This document shows, in pieces, positions 1-5,411 of a stretch of 35,787 nt of DNA (the stretch's first letter is position 1; every line of letters starts with the position of its first letter). Source of the stretch: Candidatus Berkelbacteria bacterium. GTDB lineage: Bacteria; Patescibacteriota; UBA1384; JAGVHQ01. The DNA lies in assembly GCA_020056565.1 (NCBI GenBank), contig JAGVHQ010000011.1, forward strand, positions 1-35,787. Reading direction: 5' to 3'. The position numbers and the translations under genes are program-made. The notes under the pieces were generated by a model. The model was not told the origin of the DNA. It did not search any database and saw only the letters and a list, made by a program, of their open reading frames with translations.

Positions 1-2
1 CA

Positions 3-1283
3 AAGTCTGACCCAAAAAAGAAACTCGTTAAGCAAGCAGCGCCAAAAAGTATAGCACCTAAAACGCTAAAAAAGAGTGTGCCAACAAACTCGAAAGCGGC
101 ACCTAAACCCGCTCCGAAACCTGCGCCAAAGCCCTCGGGAAATCAAGCCAAACAATCACCACCTACCAAAGGGTATGTGCCACCAGTGGATCGCCGCCGA
201 CGGATTCGACCCACGATTCTACCTCTGGACGTGCCGGACGAGCTTAAAGACCTTATTCAAAAAGGCAGAGCGCACGGTTTCGTAACGTTTCAAGAGATCT
301 TGCAAGTGGTCTCTAAACCGGAAAAGAATCTGCCGCTCGTAGATGAGATGTACAATCTGCTCTTAAAGATTGGGATTGAAGTGCGCGCTGCAAAACGTTT
401 GCTCGAAGTGGATGCAAGCGGCAAGGCAGCCGATAAATCTGAAGAATTGGGTGAAATCTCCGACGACTCGGTACGAATGTACTTGCGTGAAATCGGGAGC
501 ATCCCGCTTTTGACCACTGCCGGTGAAGTGGAATTAGCCAAGCGCATCGCGCTCGGCGACAAAAACGCCAAGCGTAAGCTGGCGGAAGCGAACCTGCGAC
601 TTGTTGTCTCAATTGCTAAAAAATATATCGGGCGCGGTTTGTCGCTTTTGGACCTTATCCAAGAGGGCAATACTGGGCTCTTGCGGGCCGTGGAAAAGTT
701 TGACTATCGTAAGGGTTTCAAGTTTTCTACTTATGCCACGTGGTGGATTCGTCAGGCAATTACGCGCGCAATTGCCGACCAGGCGCGCACAATCAGGATT
801 CCAGTGCATATGGTGGAAACAATCAATAAACTGATTCGCGTTCAGCGCCAACTTGTTCAAGACTTAGGGCGTGAACCGCTGCCGGAGGAAATCGCCGCGG
901 AAATGGGAATCGAGGTAGAAAAAGTTGAGCATATCTTAAAGATTTCTCAAGAAACCGTTTCGCTGGAAGCGCCTGTGGGGGAAGAAGAGGACTCTCGTCT
1001 GGGCGACTTTTTGGAAGACAAGGAATCGCTTTCACCAGAGGAGAACGCGATTTACCAGTTAATGCGTGGGCATGTTTCGGATTCGCTCACAATTCTTTCA
1101 CCGCGCGAGCAAAAGATTATCAAGATGCGTTTTGGCTTGGAAGACGGCCGTACACATACGCTGGAAGAGGTAGGACAAGAGTTTGGGGTCACCCGCGAGC
1201 GTATCCGCCAGATTGAAGCAAAAGCGCTCCAGAAGCTCAAAAAGCACGAACAATCAGCTAAGCTGAAGGACTATCTTAAGTAG
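3..1283 (+). CDS. rpoD: RNA polymerase primary sigma factor (RpoD/SigA), 5'-partial
   Basis: Housekeeping sigma-70 factor that directs RNA polymerase to -35/-10 promoters. The frame is open to the left edge, so the true start probably lies outside; GTG at 78 is only the first in-window start. The N-terminus is a Lys/Ala/Pro-rich low-complexity tail with repeated PAPKPAPK. From the GTG, a region 1.1-like segment is followed by region 1.2 ([11 protein letters not shown]), region 2 ([17 protein letters not shown], then the [18 protein letters not shown] core-binding and [15 protein letters not shown] -10/melting motifs), region 3 and region 4 ([15 protein letters not shown] and the [14 protein letters not shown] helix-turn-helix that reads the -35). 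All diagnostic residues of a group 1 sigma are present. It ends 1 nt before the convergent small membrane protein gene. Identification is very secure; only the start is unknown. Confidence 0.97.
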   Translation, partial: KSDPKKKLVKQAAPKSIAPKTLKKSVPTNSKAAPKPAPKPAPKPSGNQAKQSPPTKGYVPPVDRRRRIRPTILPLDVPDELKDLIQKGRAHGFVTFQEILQVVSKPEKNLPLVDEMYNLLLKIGIEVRAAKRLLEVDASGKAADKSEELGEISDDSVRMYLREIGSIPLLTTAGEVELAKRIALGDKNAKRKLAEANLRLVVSIAKKYIGRGLSLLDLIQEGNTGLLRAVEKFDYRKGFKFSTYATWWIRQAITRAIADQARTIRIPVHMVETINKLIRVQRQLVQDLGREPLPEEIAAEMGIEVEKVEHILKISQETVSLEAPVGEEEDSRLGDFLEDKESLSPEENAIYQLMRGHVSDSLTILSPREQKIIKMRFGLEDGRTHTLEEVGQEFGVTRERIRQIEAKALQKLKKHEQSAKLKDYLK

Positions 1284-1284
1284 A

Positions 1285-1464
1285 CTACTCTCCAAAGTTG
1301 CTGACGCCGAACCGGTAGCCAGCCCAAATACCTAAAGCTCCACCGAGAGTGCTGCCGAGAATAGACCAGCCAGAGAATACACTTGCCCCAAAGAAGGCCG
1401 GTAGATAACCGCCAATAGTGGAGCCAATAAATAGCCCAATCCAAACCATAGTTTTTGTTGTCAT
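1285..1464 (-). CDS. small glycine-rich two-helix membrane protein
   Basis: Hypothetical protein of 59 residues starting MTTKTMVW. It is almost entirely two hydrophobic segments rich in Gly (GLFIGSTIGGYLPAFFG and GSTLGGALGIWAGYRFG), a glycine-zipper pattern suggesting tightly packed membrane helices. A longer reading from a start at 1497 is possible. I prefer 1464 because a TATACT box on the minus strand (1473-1478) lies 8 nt upstream of this ATG, which suits a leaderless transcript; the longer start would place that promoter inside the gene. Convergent with rpoD. Function unknown; small glycine-zipper proteins of this sort are common in small-genome bacteria. Confidence 0.6.
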   Translation of the reverse strand: MTTKTMVWIGLFIGSTIGGYLPAFFGASVFSGWSILGSTLGGALGIWAGYRFGVSNFGE

Positions 1465-1472
1465 CAGTTTTG

Positions 1473-1478
1473 AGTATA
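1473..1478 (-). promoter_or_regulatory. -10 box for the small membrane protein, leaderless spacing
   Basis: TATACT on the minus strand with 8 nt between it and the ATG at 1464, so the transcript should start within about 2 nt of the start codon. No convincing -35 box seen. Confidence 0.45.
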
Positions 1479-1582
1479 CGCTCCTAACAGTAAGCAAAAT
1501 TCTTGTTCGGTACTCTCGTTTACGCTAGACTTAACCCGTAATCCTGGAGTGGGATTCGTTTATTAACATTGTTTTTTAATAT

Positions 1583-1626
1583 TCCTCCGTAGCTCTCCGC
1601 CAGCTGGCGGAGGTAGAGCGGCTCCC
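1583..1626 (+). pseudogene. tRNA-Asn 5'-half remnant with palindrome in the D loop
   Basis: A second copy of the first part of the tRNA-Asn gene at 1890. It shares the acceptor strand TCCTCCG, TA, D-stem GCTC, GGTA, D-stem GAGC, G and anticodon-stem strand GCTCC plus C32, then diverges exactly at tRNA position 33. The D loop is disrupted by the perfect 16-nt palindrome TCCGCCAGCTGGCGGA (1596-1611). No 3' half follows, so it cannot make a tRNA. The 6 nt before it (AATATT) also match the sequence before the intact copy, so the duplicated block is slightly longer than the tRNA part. It sits directly upstream of the GIY-YIG pseudogene, which is thereby flanked by direct repeats. Confidence 0.85.
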
Positions 1627-1643
1627 GATATAATATTTTTGAT

Positions 1644-1910
1644 ATGTTTTGGGTCTAGGCGATATATAACTCAGAGGCAGAAAAGTATTACATCGGGCAG
1701 ACTGATAATCTTCAGAAACGTTTACGGCTCCATAACAACCACGGGTTAGGCGGTTATACTTCAAGATTTGCGGGTGAATGGAAATTGATTCATAAAGAGT
1801 CAGTTGCCACTCGCTCGGAAGCTCTGGCAAGAGAAAAACAACTGAAGAGTTTCCGTGGCCGAGAGTTCATTAAGAAGAAATTACAATATTCCTCCGTAGC
1901 TCAATGGTAG
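1644..1910 (+). pseudogene. GIY-YIG endonuclease (UvrC-like N-terminal family), interrupted by TAG
   Basis: Reading from ATG 1644 gives MFWV, a TAG stop (1656-1658), then AIYNSEAEKYYIGQTDNLQK and on through a complete short GIY-YIG domain (AIY ... KYYIG, then QKRLRLHN, a GGYTSRF segment, and SEALAREKQLKSFRGREFIK) typical of single-domain proteins of about 80-90 residues. In relatives the TAG position is normally Tyr or another residue just before the GIY-like strand, so one base change (TAT/TAC to TAG) explains the break. No usable start codon follows before the catalytic motif. The frame runs into the 5' end of the intact tRNA-Asn and stops inside its D arm (1908-1910), so the last residues (YSSVAQW) are tRNA-encoded. 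It lies between two copies of the tRNA 5' half, suggesting a mobile or once-mobile nuclease associated with this tRNA. A leaky stop or sequencing error cannot be excluded. Confidence 0.75.
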
Positions 1911-2233
1911 AGCGGCTCCCTGTCGCGCAGCGACCCTGAGCGCAGTCGAAGGGTCCAAAAATGGCAGCTTCCCGCCGAAAGGCGGGTTGAAAAACGAGGT
2001 GAACTCGGGGAAACCCTTCTAGGGTAATCCCGAGCCAAGCCCGTCACTTTTTATAAAAGTGCCGAGGAAGGTGTAGAGACTATCTCGCAAGAGAGTACCC
2101 CGACGTTTCAGTTGGGGGAAGCGCCTCGCCCCTTACTTGTACAAAGTGTGGGGATGATATAGTCCACTCCCGTGGCAACATGGGGTTATGTGTAAGGAGA
2201 AGGTTGCTGGTTCGAGTCCAGCCGGAGGAGCCA
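1890..2233 (+). tRNA. tRNA-Asn(GUU) gene interrupted by a group I intron
   Basis: 5' exon 1890-1923: acceptor TCCTCCG, D arm GCTC-AATGGTA-GAGC, anticodon strand GCTCC, then C-T-G-T (positions 32-35). 3' exon 2193-2233: T-A-A (36-38), GGAGA, variable loop AGGTT, T arm GCTGG-TTCGAGT-CCAGC, acceptor CGGAGGA, discriminator G and an encoded CCA. Joining gives anticodon loop CTGTTAA, anticodon GTT, and a body with the usual tRNA-Asn features (TCC...GGAGCCA). The acceptor, D and T stems pair fully; the anticodon stem has 4 pairs and a G27-A43 mismatch at its base. The mature tRNA would be 75 nt with CCA. The intron falls inside the anticodon, between positions 35 and 36, so splicing is essential for decoding. 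It is the only intact copy among several fragments at this locus. Confidence 0.88.
1924..2192 (+). other. group I self-splicing intron (IC3-like) in tRNA-Asn
   Basis: 269 nt, obeying group I rules: the exon ends in U (1923) and the intron ends in G (2192). Visible core: P4 CTCGGG (2004-2009) with CCCGAG (2029-2034); P5 ACCCT/AGGGT around TCT (2013-2025); the J6-like CCGAGCCAAGCC (2030-2041); R element AGGTGTAGAGACTA (2069-2082); S element GATATAGTCC (2156-2165); and P7 pairing GACTAT (2078-2083) with ATAGTC (2159-2164). The GCCAAGC and AGGTGTAGAGACTA strings match my recollection of the Azoarcus tRNA-Ile intron. P1 can form between exon CTGT and GCAG at 1927-1930 or 1964-1967, with U.G at the splice site. 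A palindromic repeat (1932-1955) sits in the P1/P2 region, and a hairpin CCCGCC-GAAA-GGCGGG at 1971-1986 resembles P2. No ORF inside; it would need no protein of its own. Confidence 0.88.
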
Positions 2234-2280
2234 TACAAAAATATCCAACTTTAGGTTGGGTATTTTTGTATTTGTTTTTA
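2233..2280 (+). terminator. intrinsic terminator after tRNA-Asn
   Basis: A 17-bp inverted repeat (2233-2249 with 2255-2271, including one T.G pair) around a TTTAG loop, followed by the T-rich TTGTTTTTA. It begins within the CCA end of the tRNA and is well placed to end its transcript. Confidence 0.7.
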
Positions 2281-2429
2281 GGACTGGACTCGAACAGGGA
2301 AAGGGGTCGGGAAAACGGGAGTTTTCCCGCTGCGGAAAGTAGCATTCCGATGCGCTGAGAACCGAGGGGTTCTCAGAAAGTCCTGAGCGTAGTCGAAGGA
2401 CGCGAGAGAGTCCACAGCCGGAGGAGCCA
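2281..2429 (+). repeat. tRNA-Asn remnants and palindromic repeats
   Basis: Non-coding block. At 2284-2295, CTGGACTCGAAC is the inverse complement of the tRNA-Asn T arm. At 2409-2429 a damaged copy of the tRNA 3' end is seen (AGTCCACAGCCGGAGGAGCCA, with an AC insertion compared with the intact gene). Between them are hairpins: GGGAAAAC-GG-GAGTTTTCCC (around 2310-2329), CTGAGAACC-GAGG-GGTTCTCAG (2356-2377) and a 22-nt CCTGAGC...GTCGAAGG-type palindrome (2380-2401) related to the one inside the intron (1932-1955). This appears to be debris of repeated duplication at a tRNA hot spot. No promoter or gene recognised here. Confidence 0.65.
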
Positions 2430-2484
2430 AACTTTTGAACCCGTGAATGACCTCGAATGAGGTTATTTTTGGTAAGGTGAGGGC

Positions 2485-3114
2485 ATGAAACTTTTTTTAT
2501 CCTCCCAAGCAATATCCGTAAAGCAAAAACCGTACTTTCTGGCCCTCTTTAATAAACCAGCCGGAAAAATAAAATTCGCCCATATAGAGAACGCTGCTGA
2601 CCCTTATCCTGAAGAGAAAAGAAGATTTGTTCTCAGCAACCGTGAATGGATTGATGCTGTTGGAATGCGAGTTACTTATGTAGATCTTCGTAACTACAAA
2701 GGCCCTGATGAACTCCGGAAAGTATTGAGTTTATTTGATGCTATCTGGGTTGGGGGTGGCAATACCTTCTATTTACGCTGGATCATGCGTCAATCTGGTT
2801 TCGATCAAACCATTAAGAATCTACTCAAAAGAGGAATTGTGTATGGCGGAGGAAGTGCGGGCGCAATTGTTGTTGGGCCGACAATTAAAAATTTTGAAAC
2901 AGCCGATGATTCCAAAGCAGCACCTGAGTTAATAACAGATGGTCTTCATCTCACTCAATTTATACCTCTTCCTCACTGGGCAAACGAAAAATATGGAAGC
3001 AGAATGAAAGGAATACAGAAGCAGCTTGATGCAGATAATCAGAAGACCATCCAACTCACAGACGACCAAGCACTGGTGATTGAAGGAGAAGAGGTAAGGC
3101 TTGTCCCGGAATAA
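2485..3114 (+). CDS. peptidase E family protein (S51, dipeptidase E-like)
   Basis: 209 residues, the usual size for cytoplasmic S51 serine peptidases, which cleave Asp-X dipeptides in characterised members; related proteins include cyanophycinase. Visible: a beta-strand start MKLFLSSQ, the WVGGGNTFYLRW segment that shapes the active site, the nucleophile elbow YGGGSAGAIV with catalytic Ser, and DGLHLTQFIPLPHW carrying the conserved region with His. No signal peptide. The start ATG is preceded by a GGTGAGGG Shine-Dalgarno stretch. It is followed by an intrinsic terminator (3165-3186), so it is probably its own unit. It may supply amino acids from peptides; the true substrate is not readable from sequence. 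Confidence 0.88.
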   Translation: MKLFLSSQAISVKQKPYFLALFNKPAGKIKFAHIENAADPYPEEKRRFVLSNREWIDAVGMRVTYVDLRNYKGPDELRKVLSLFDAIWVGGGNTFYLRWIMRQSGFDQTIKNLLKRGIVYGGGSAGAIVVGPTIKNFETADDSKAAPELITDGLHLTQFIPLPHWANEKYGSRMKGIQKQLDADNQKTIQLTDDQALVIEGEEVRLVPE

Positions 3115-3164
3115 ACACAGTTCGAGCAAACTTCTCAGAAATTGGATGGATTGAACAGAAAAAC

Positions 3165-3186
3165 GACCCGAACAGGGTCCTTTTTT
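3165..3186 (+). terminator. intrinsic terminator after peptidase E
   Basis: GACCC-GAACA-GGGTC stem-loop followed by C and six T's. It lies between peptidase E and the start of the CYTH gene at 3214. Confidence 0.75.
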
Positions 3187-3213
3187 GGTAAGGTAAGCGA
3201 GGAAGGAAAATTA

Positions 3214-3771
3214 ATGATTGAAGTAGAGCGCAAGTTCAGGATTGATAGCAATAAGAAAGCTAGTTTAATAAGAAAACTCACTAAGTCTTCTGAGAGAATT
3301 GCCACAGTACACCAGGTTGATACGGTTTTCTTGCATAACAGCGAATCATTCGAAGGTTTCAAACGGGGTGATCCTGTTGTTCGAGTAAGAATAGAGAACA
3401 ACAAAGCTACGCTTACCTATAAGCGGGCATTAAACAATCAGGGAGATGCTGTTGAACACGAGATTCTTGTTGACCCGCCCGGTGTGGCAGAAGAGATATT
3501 GAAAGAGGTAGGCTTTAAACTCGTTACCGAAATAGAGAAAGACCGAACAAATTACAAAAGTGTAGATATCAATATCGCGCTCGATGAGGTTAAATCGTTG
3601 GGAGTATTTCTTGAGATAGAAACGCTCTGCGCATCGGAGCAAGAACTACCATCAGCGCAAGTCAAAATAATGAACAAGGCTAAGGAGCTGGGTCTTAATG
3701 AATCGGATATTGAGCCAAAAAAATACGACCAGCTAATGAGTAAACTCAAATTTGTTACACTGAAGGCGTGA
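3214..3771 (+). CDS. CYTH domain protein (class IV adenylate cyclase / triphosphatase-like)
   Basis: 185 residues from ATG 3214, which has AGGAAGG (3200-3206) about 7 nt upstream; a longer in-frame reading from 3142 crosses a terminator and is unlikely. The N-terminal IEVERKF is the ExExK signature of the CYTH superfamily (CyaB, thiamine triphosphatase, inorganic triphosphatase). It is followed by alternating charged strands of the beta-tunnel, including VVRVRI, ATLTYKRA, and FLEIETLC near the end, giving the acidic and basic residues that bind metal-triphosphate. Family members hydrolyse triphosphates or, less often, make cAMP; nothing here decides which. The stop overlaps the next gene by 4 bp (GTGA), implying translational coupling with the MFS-like protein. 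Confidence 0.85.
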   Translation: MIEVERKFRIDSNKKASLIRKLTKSSERIATVHQVDTVFLHNSESFEGFKRGDPVVRVRIENNKATLTYKRALNNQGDAVEHEILVDPPGVAEEILKEVGFKLVTEIEKDRTNYKSVDINIALDEVKSLGVFLEIETLCASEQELPSAQVKIMNKAKELGLNESDIEPKKYDQLMSKLKFVTLKA

Positions 3772-4334
3772 AGCATTTCCTAAACCACCCTCTCAGGATA
3801 ATCTTGGGGACCAATGTTCTCGCATTGATCGCGCCCGCGATGCTGGCGCCGTTTTATGCCGTATATGTCCGCAAAATCGGGGGCGATATATTAGATGCCG
3901 GCCTGGCGAGTAGCTTATTTGCTTTGGTTGCGGGAATAACAGTTATCGTAGCGGGGAAATTCAGCGACAAACTAGATCGAAGACTAGTGGTATCGATCGG
4001 TTATCTTGTCACCGGATTGGGTTTCATTGGGTATATCTTCGTTAACTCAATCGCCGCGTTGATGTTTGTACAAGTCGTAATCGGACTTGCCCAAGCAAGT
4101 ACTTTGCCGGCTTTTGATGCAATTTATAGTAACCACATTGGAGATTCACGGCATGTGAGCTCGCGATGGGGGATGTGGGAGGCAAGTAATTACTTTTCAA
4201 TTGCAGTGGGGGCCGCCCTTGGGGGATTCATTGTTGAGTTTTTCGGATTCAACCTACTTTTTCTGATGATGGCAGCGTTTAGTATTTTCGCAGGGTTCTA
4301 TCTTTTACTAACGCCAAAGGAGGTTCTCCAATAG
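3768..4334 (+). CDS. half-size MFS transporter-like membrane protein
   Basis: 188 residues with about six membrane helices. It starts at GTG 3768, overlapping the CYTH stop. It corresponds to the N-terminal half of a 12-helix major facilitator: the loop GKFSDKLDRRLVV is the MFS motif A between helices 2 and 3, and QASTLPAFDAIYSNHI lies in the usual helix 4-5 region. The frame ends with PKEVLQ and no second half can be found in the 280 nt before the metal operon. It could be a genuine six-helix homodimeric transporter or a truncated pseudogene; the clean coupling to the upstream gene and intact motif A favour a functional protein. Substrate unknown. Confidence 0.75.
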   Translation: MKHFLNHPLRIILGTNVLALIAPAMLAPFYAVYVRKIGGDILDAGLASSLFALVAGITVIVAGKFSDKLDRRLVVSIGYLVTGLGFIGYIFVNSIAALMFVQVVIGLAQASTLPAFDAIYSNHIGDSRHVSSRWGMWEASNYFSIAVGAALGGFIVEFFGFNLLFLMMAAFSIFAGFYLLLTPKEVLQ

Positions 4335-4440
4335 CCAGTATTGCTTCTTTTTTTGTTACAAACGGTTCTAACATCCCTGGAGAATCATGCCACTAATTTT
4401 TTCACTAGGATTTTTCATCTAGAGAGATTAAGATAAAAAT
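4335..4440 (+). other. intergenic stretch, no recognised gene
   Basis: AT-rich region with T runs and a CTAG...CTAG repeat (4405-4422). TAAGAT at 4429-4434 lies 6 nt before the ATG of the small basic ORF and might be a -10 box. Nothing else recognised. Confidence 0.3.
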
Positions 4441-4572
4441 ATGAAGAATCGCAACAGCCGACGCCCTCATAAGAGAGCGGAGCGTCAGATCGAAACGGCG
4501 GGGAAACGGCCGTTTCACCGTGTCGGCAAGCTGCAAAAGTTGCGGCAAAAATTACTCCATCTTTTTAAATAG
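4441..4572 (+). CDS. possible 43-residue basic small protein
   Basis: ATG to TAG reading beginning MKNRNSRRPHKRAERQIETA and ending LRQKLLHLFK. About a third of residues are Arg, Lys or His, with a leucine-rich amphipathic C-terminal helix. It is not recognised as any family. A TAAGAT box 6 nt upstream would fit the leaderless pattern of this genome; no Shine-Dalgarno is seen. The stretch includes a palindrome GAAACGGCCGTTTC (4505-4518), so it might instead be a non-coding spacer. Weakly supported. Confidence 0.3.
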   Translation: MKNRNSRRPHKRAERQIETAGKRPFHRVGKLQKLRQKLLHLFK

Positions 4573-4583
4573 CTCTGTACTAT

Positions 4584-4635
4584 TTGACAAAACATAGAGG
4601 AGGTGGGTATATAGGGTATGGGGGTATATCCCATG
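4584..4635 (+). promoter_or_regulatory. promoter and probable CsoR/RcnR-type operator of the metal operon
   Basis: TTGACA (4584-4589), 18-nt spacer, TATATA (4608-4613). Over and just after the -10 is a G-tract flanked by AT-rich inverted sequence, GGGTATGGGGGTATATCCC (4614-4632). That layout (G/C tract between TAT and ATA) is the known operator style of the CsoR/RcnR family, so autorepression by the downstream gene is likely. Transcription would start near 4620, which favours translation from ATG 4633 over ATG 4618. An AGGAGG (4598-4603) lies in the spacer and would only be used if another promoter exists upstream. Confidence 0.65.
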
Positions 4636-4911
4636 ACACATGGTCACATTTCAGAAGATACAAAACAGCGAGCTCTACATCGGCTCAAGATTATTGAGGG
4701 TCAGGTTAAGGGGTTGAGTGAGGCAATCGAGCGTGAAGAATACTGTATTGATCTGTTGAAATTATCGCTTTCAATCCAGCGCGCGCTCGGGAGTCTGGAC
4801 CAAATGCTCCTGAAGAATCACCTCGAAGTGCATGTGCACGGACAAATGAAAACTTCGCCCGACCAAGCGACACGTGAGCTCTTAGAAATCTACTCTCTTT
4901 CTCAGAAATGA
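4618..4911 (+). CDS. CsoR/RcnR-family metal-sensing transcriptional repressor
   Basis: Up to 97 residues; translation may start at ATG 4618 or, more consistent with the promoter, ATG 4633 (92 residues, MTHGHIS). All-helical DUF156 repressor: RALHRLKIIEGQVKGL is the DNA-binding helix, with the YCIDLL cysteine and KNHLEVHVHG histidines as metal ligands. Numbering from 4633, Cys38, His63 and His67 have the spacing of Cys35-His60-His64 in RcnR, and His3/His5 can supply the N-terminal ligand of RcnR; canonical Cu(I) CsoR has Cys where this protein has His67. The sensed metal is therefore uncertain (nickel/cobalt-like ligand set but a copper-type operon). Stop overlaps the DUF1573 gene by 4 bp. Confidence 0.9.
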   Translation: MGVYPMTHGHISEDTKQRALHRLKIIEGQVKGLSEAIEREEYCIDLLKLSLSIQRALGSLDQMLLKNHLEVHVHGQMKTSPDQATRELLEIYSLSQK

Positions 4912-5411
4912 CACGAATTACCGCTACAATCGTCGTCATTGTGCTTGCAGCCACAGCAATTGTTTGGCTTTGGCCGCGTTCGGAATCGGAGAAGGTGCAA
5001 GGTCAAAGTACTCAAAATGAAAGCGGGCAACCGCGCCTTGAACTGAGCGCCACAAGCGCCGATTTGGGGGAAATGGGGGTCCAAGACGAAAAAACGGCAA
5101 CCTTTACCCTCAAAAATACCGGTACGAAAGCTCTCGAGCTCAAGCAGTTCAGCACCAGCTGCAATTGCACATTTGCGCAGTTGAAAACCCCATCTCAAAC
5201 CTCACCGATGTTTAACATGATGATGCACATGAGCGCTGCGGATATGAATTGGAAAACAGAACTCAACCCAGGCGAGGAAGCGACGCTTTCGGTAATTTAT
5301 AAGCCATCCTTGATGCCCGTTTACGGGCCAGTGCAGCGTTTTGTTACATTTGAAACAGACGATCCGGAGCATAAGAAAGTCGAACTAACTATTAACGCCC
5401 AGGTGAAATAG
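4908..5411 (+). CDS. membrane-anchored DUF1573 domain protein
   Basis: 167 residues. An N-terminal membrane anchor (ITATIVVIVLAATAIVWLWP) is followed by a polar linker and an Ig-like DUF1573/ASH domain: LELSATSADLGEMG, TATFTLKNTGTKALEL, then the FSTSCNCTFAQL cysteine pair and a closing VTFETDDPEHKKVELTI strand. An insertion MFNMMMHMSAADM is Met/His-rich, as in periplasmic copper-handling proteins. It would sit outside the membrane, and the Cys-x-Cys could be a redox or metal site. Overlaps the repressor by 4 bp and the CcdA-like gene by 1 bp, so the three are co-translated. A link with the thiol-redox protein next door is inferred, not shown. Confidence 0.8.
   Translation: MTRITATIVVIVLAATAIVWLWPRSESEKVQGQSTQNESGQPRLELSATSADLGEMGVQDEKTATFTLKNTGTKALELKQFSTSCNCTFAQLKTPSQTSPMFNMMMHMSAADMNWKTELNPGEEATLSVIYKPSLMPVYGPVQRFVTFETDDPEHKKVELTINAQVK

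Noticed and set aside
1656-1658. Reassigned UAG codon
   Set aside because: Other genes in the window end properly at TAG (for example rpoD at 1281-1283 and the ATPase at 9139-9141), so a local mutation is more likely.
1576-1830. Minus-strand 84-codon ORF
   Set aside because: It is the complement of the GIY-YIG pseudogene and tRNA remnant, whose plus-strand reading has clear family motifs.
1884-2233. A second overlapping tRNA reading (tRNA-Asp, from CTGTCGC after the anticodon stem)
   Set aside because: GTC loop reading leaves GCAGC against GCTCC, which does not pair; the spliced GTT reading pairs and suits the tRNA-Asn body.
1596-2401. CRISPR array
   Set aside because: The palindromes here are not evenly spaced and have no constant repeat-spacer pattern; none elsewhere in the window.
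2133-2512. Minus-strand ORFs with PPAGLEPATF and LDSNQQP sequences
   Set aside because: They are antisense to the tRNA-Asn 3' exon and its remnants; such peptides are well-known artefacts of tRNA complements and have no other support.
4335-4617. Second half of the MFS transporter after a frameshift
   Set aside because: None of the three plus frames gives a multi-helix continuation; only the small basic ORF and the promoter are present.
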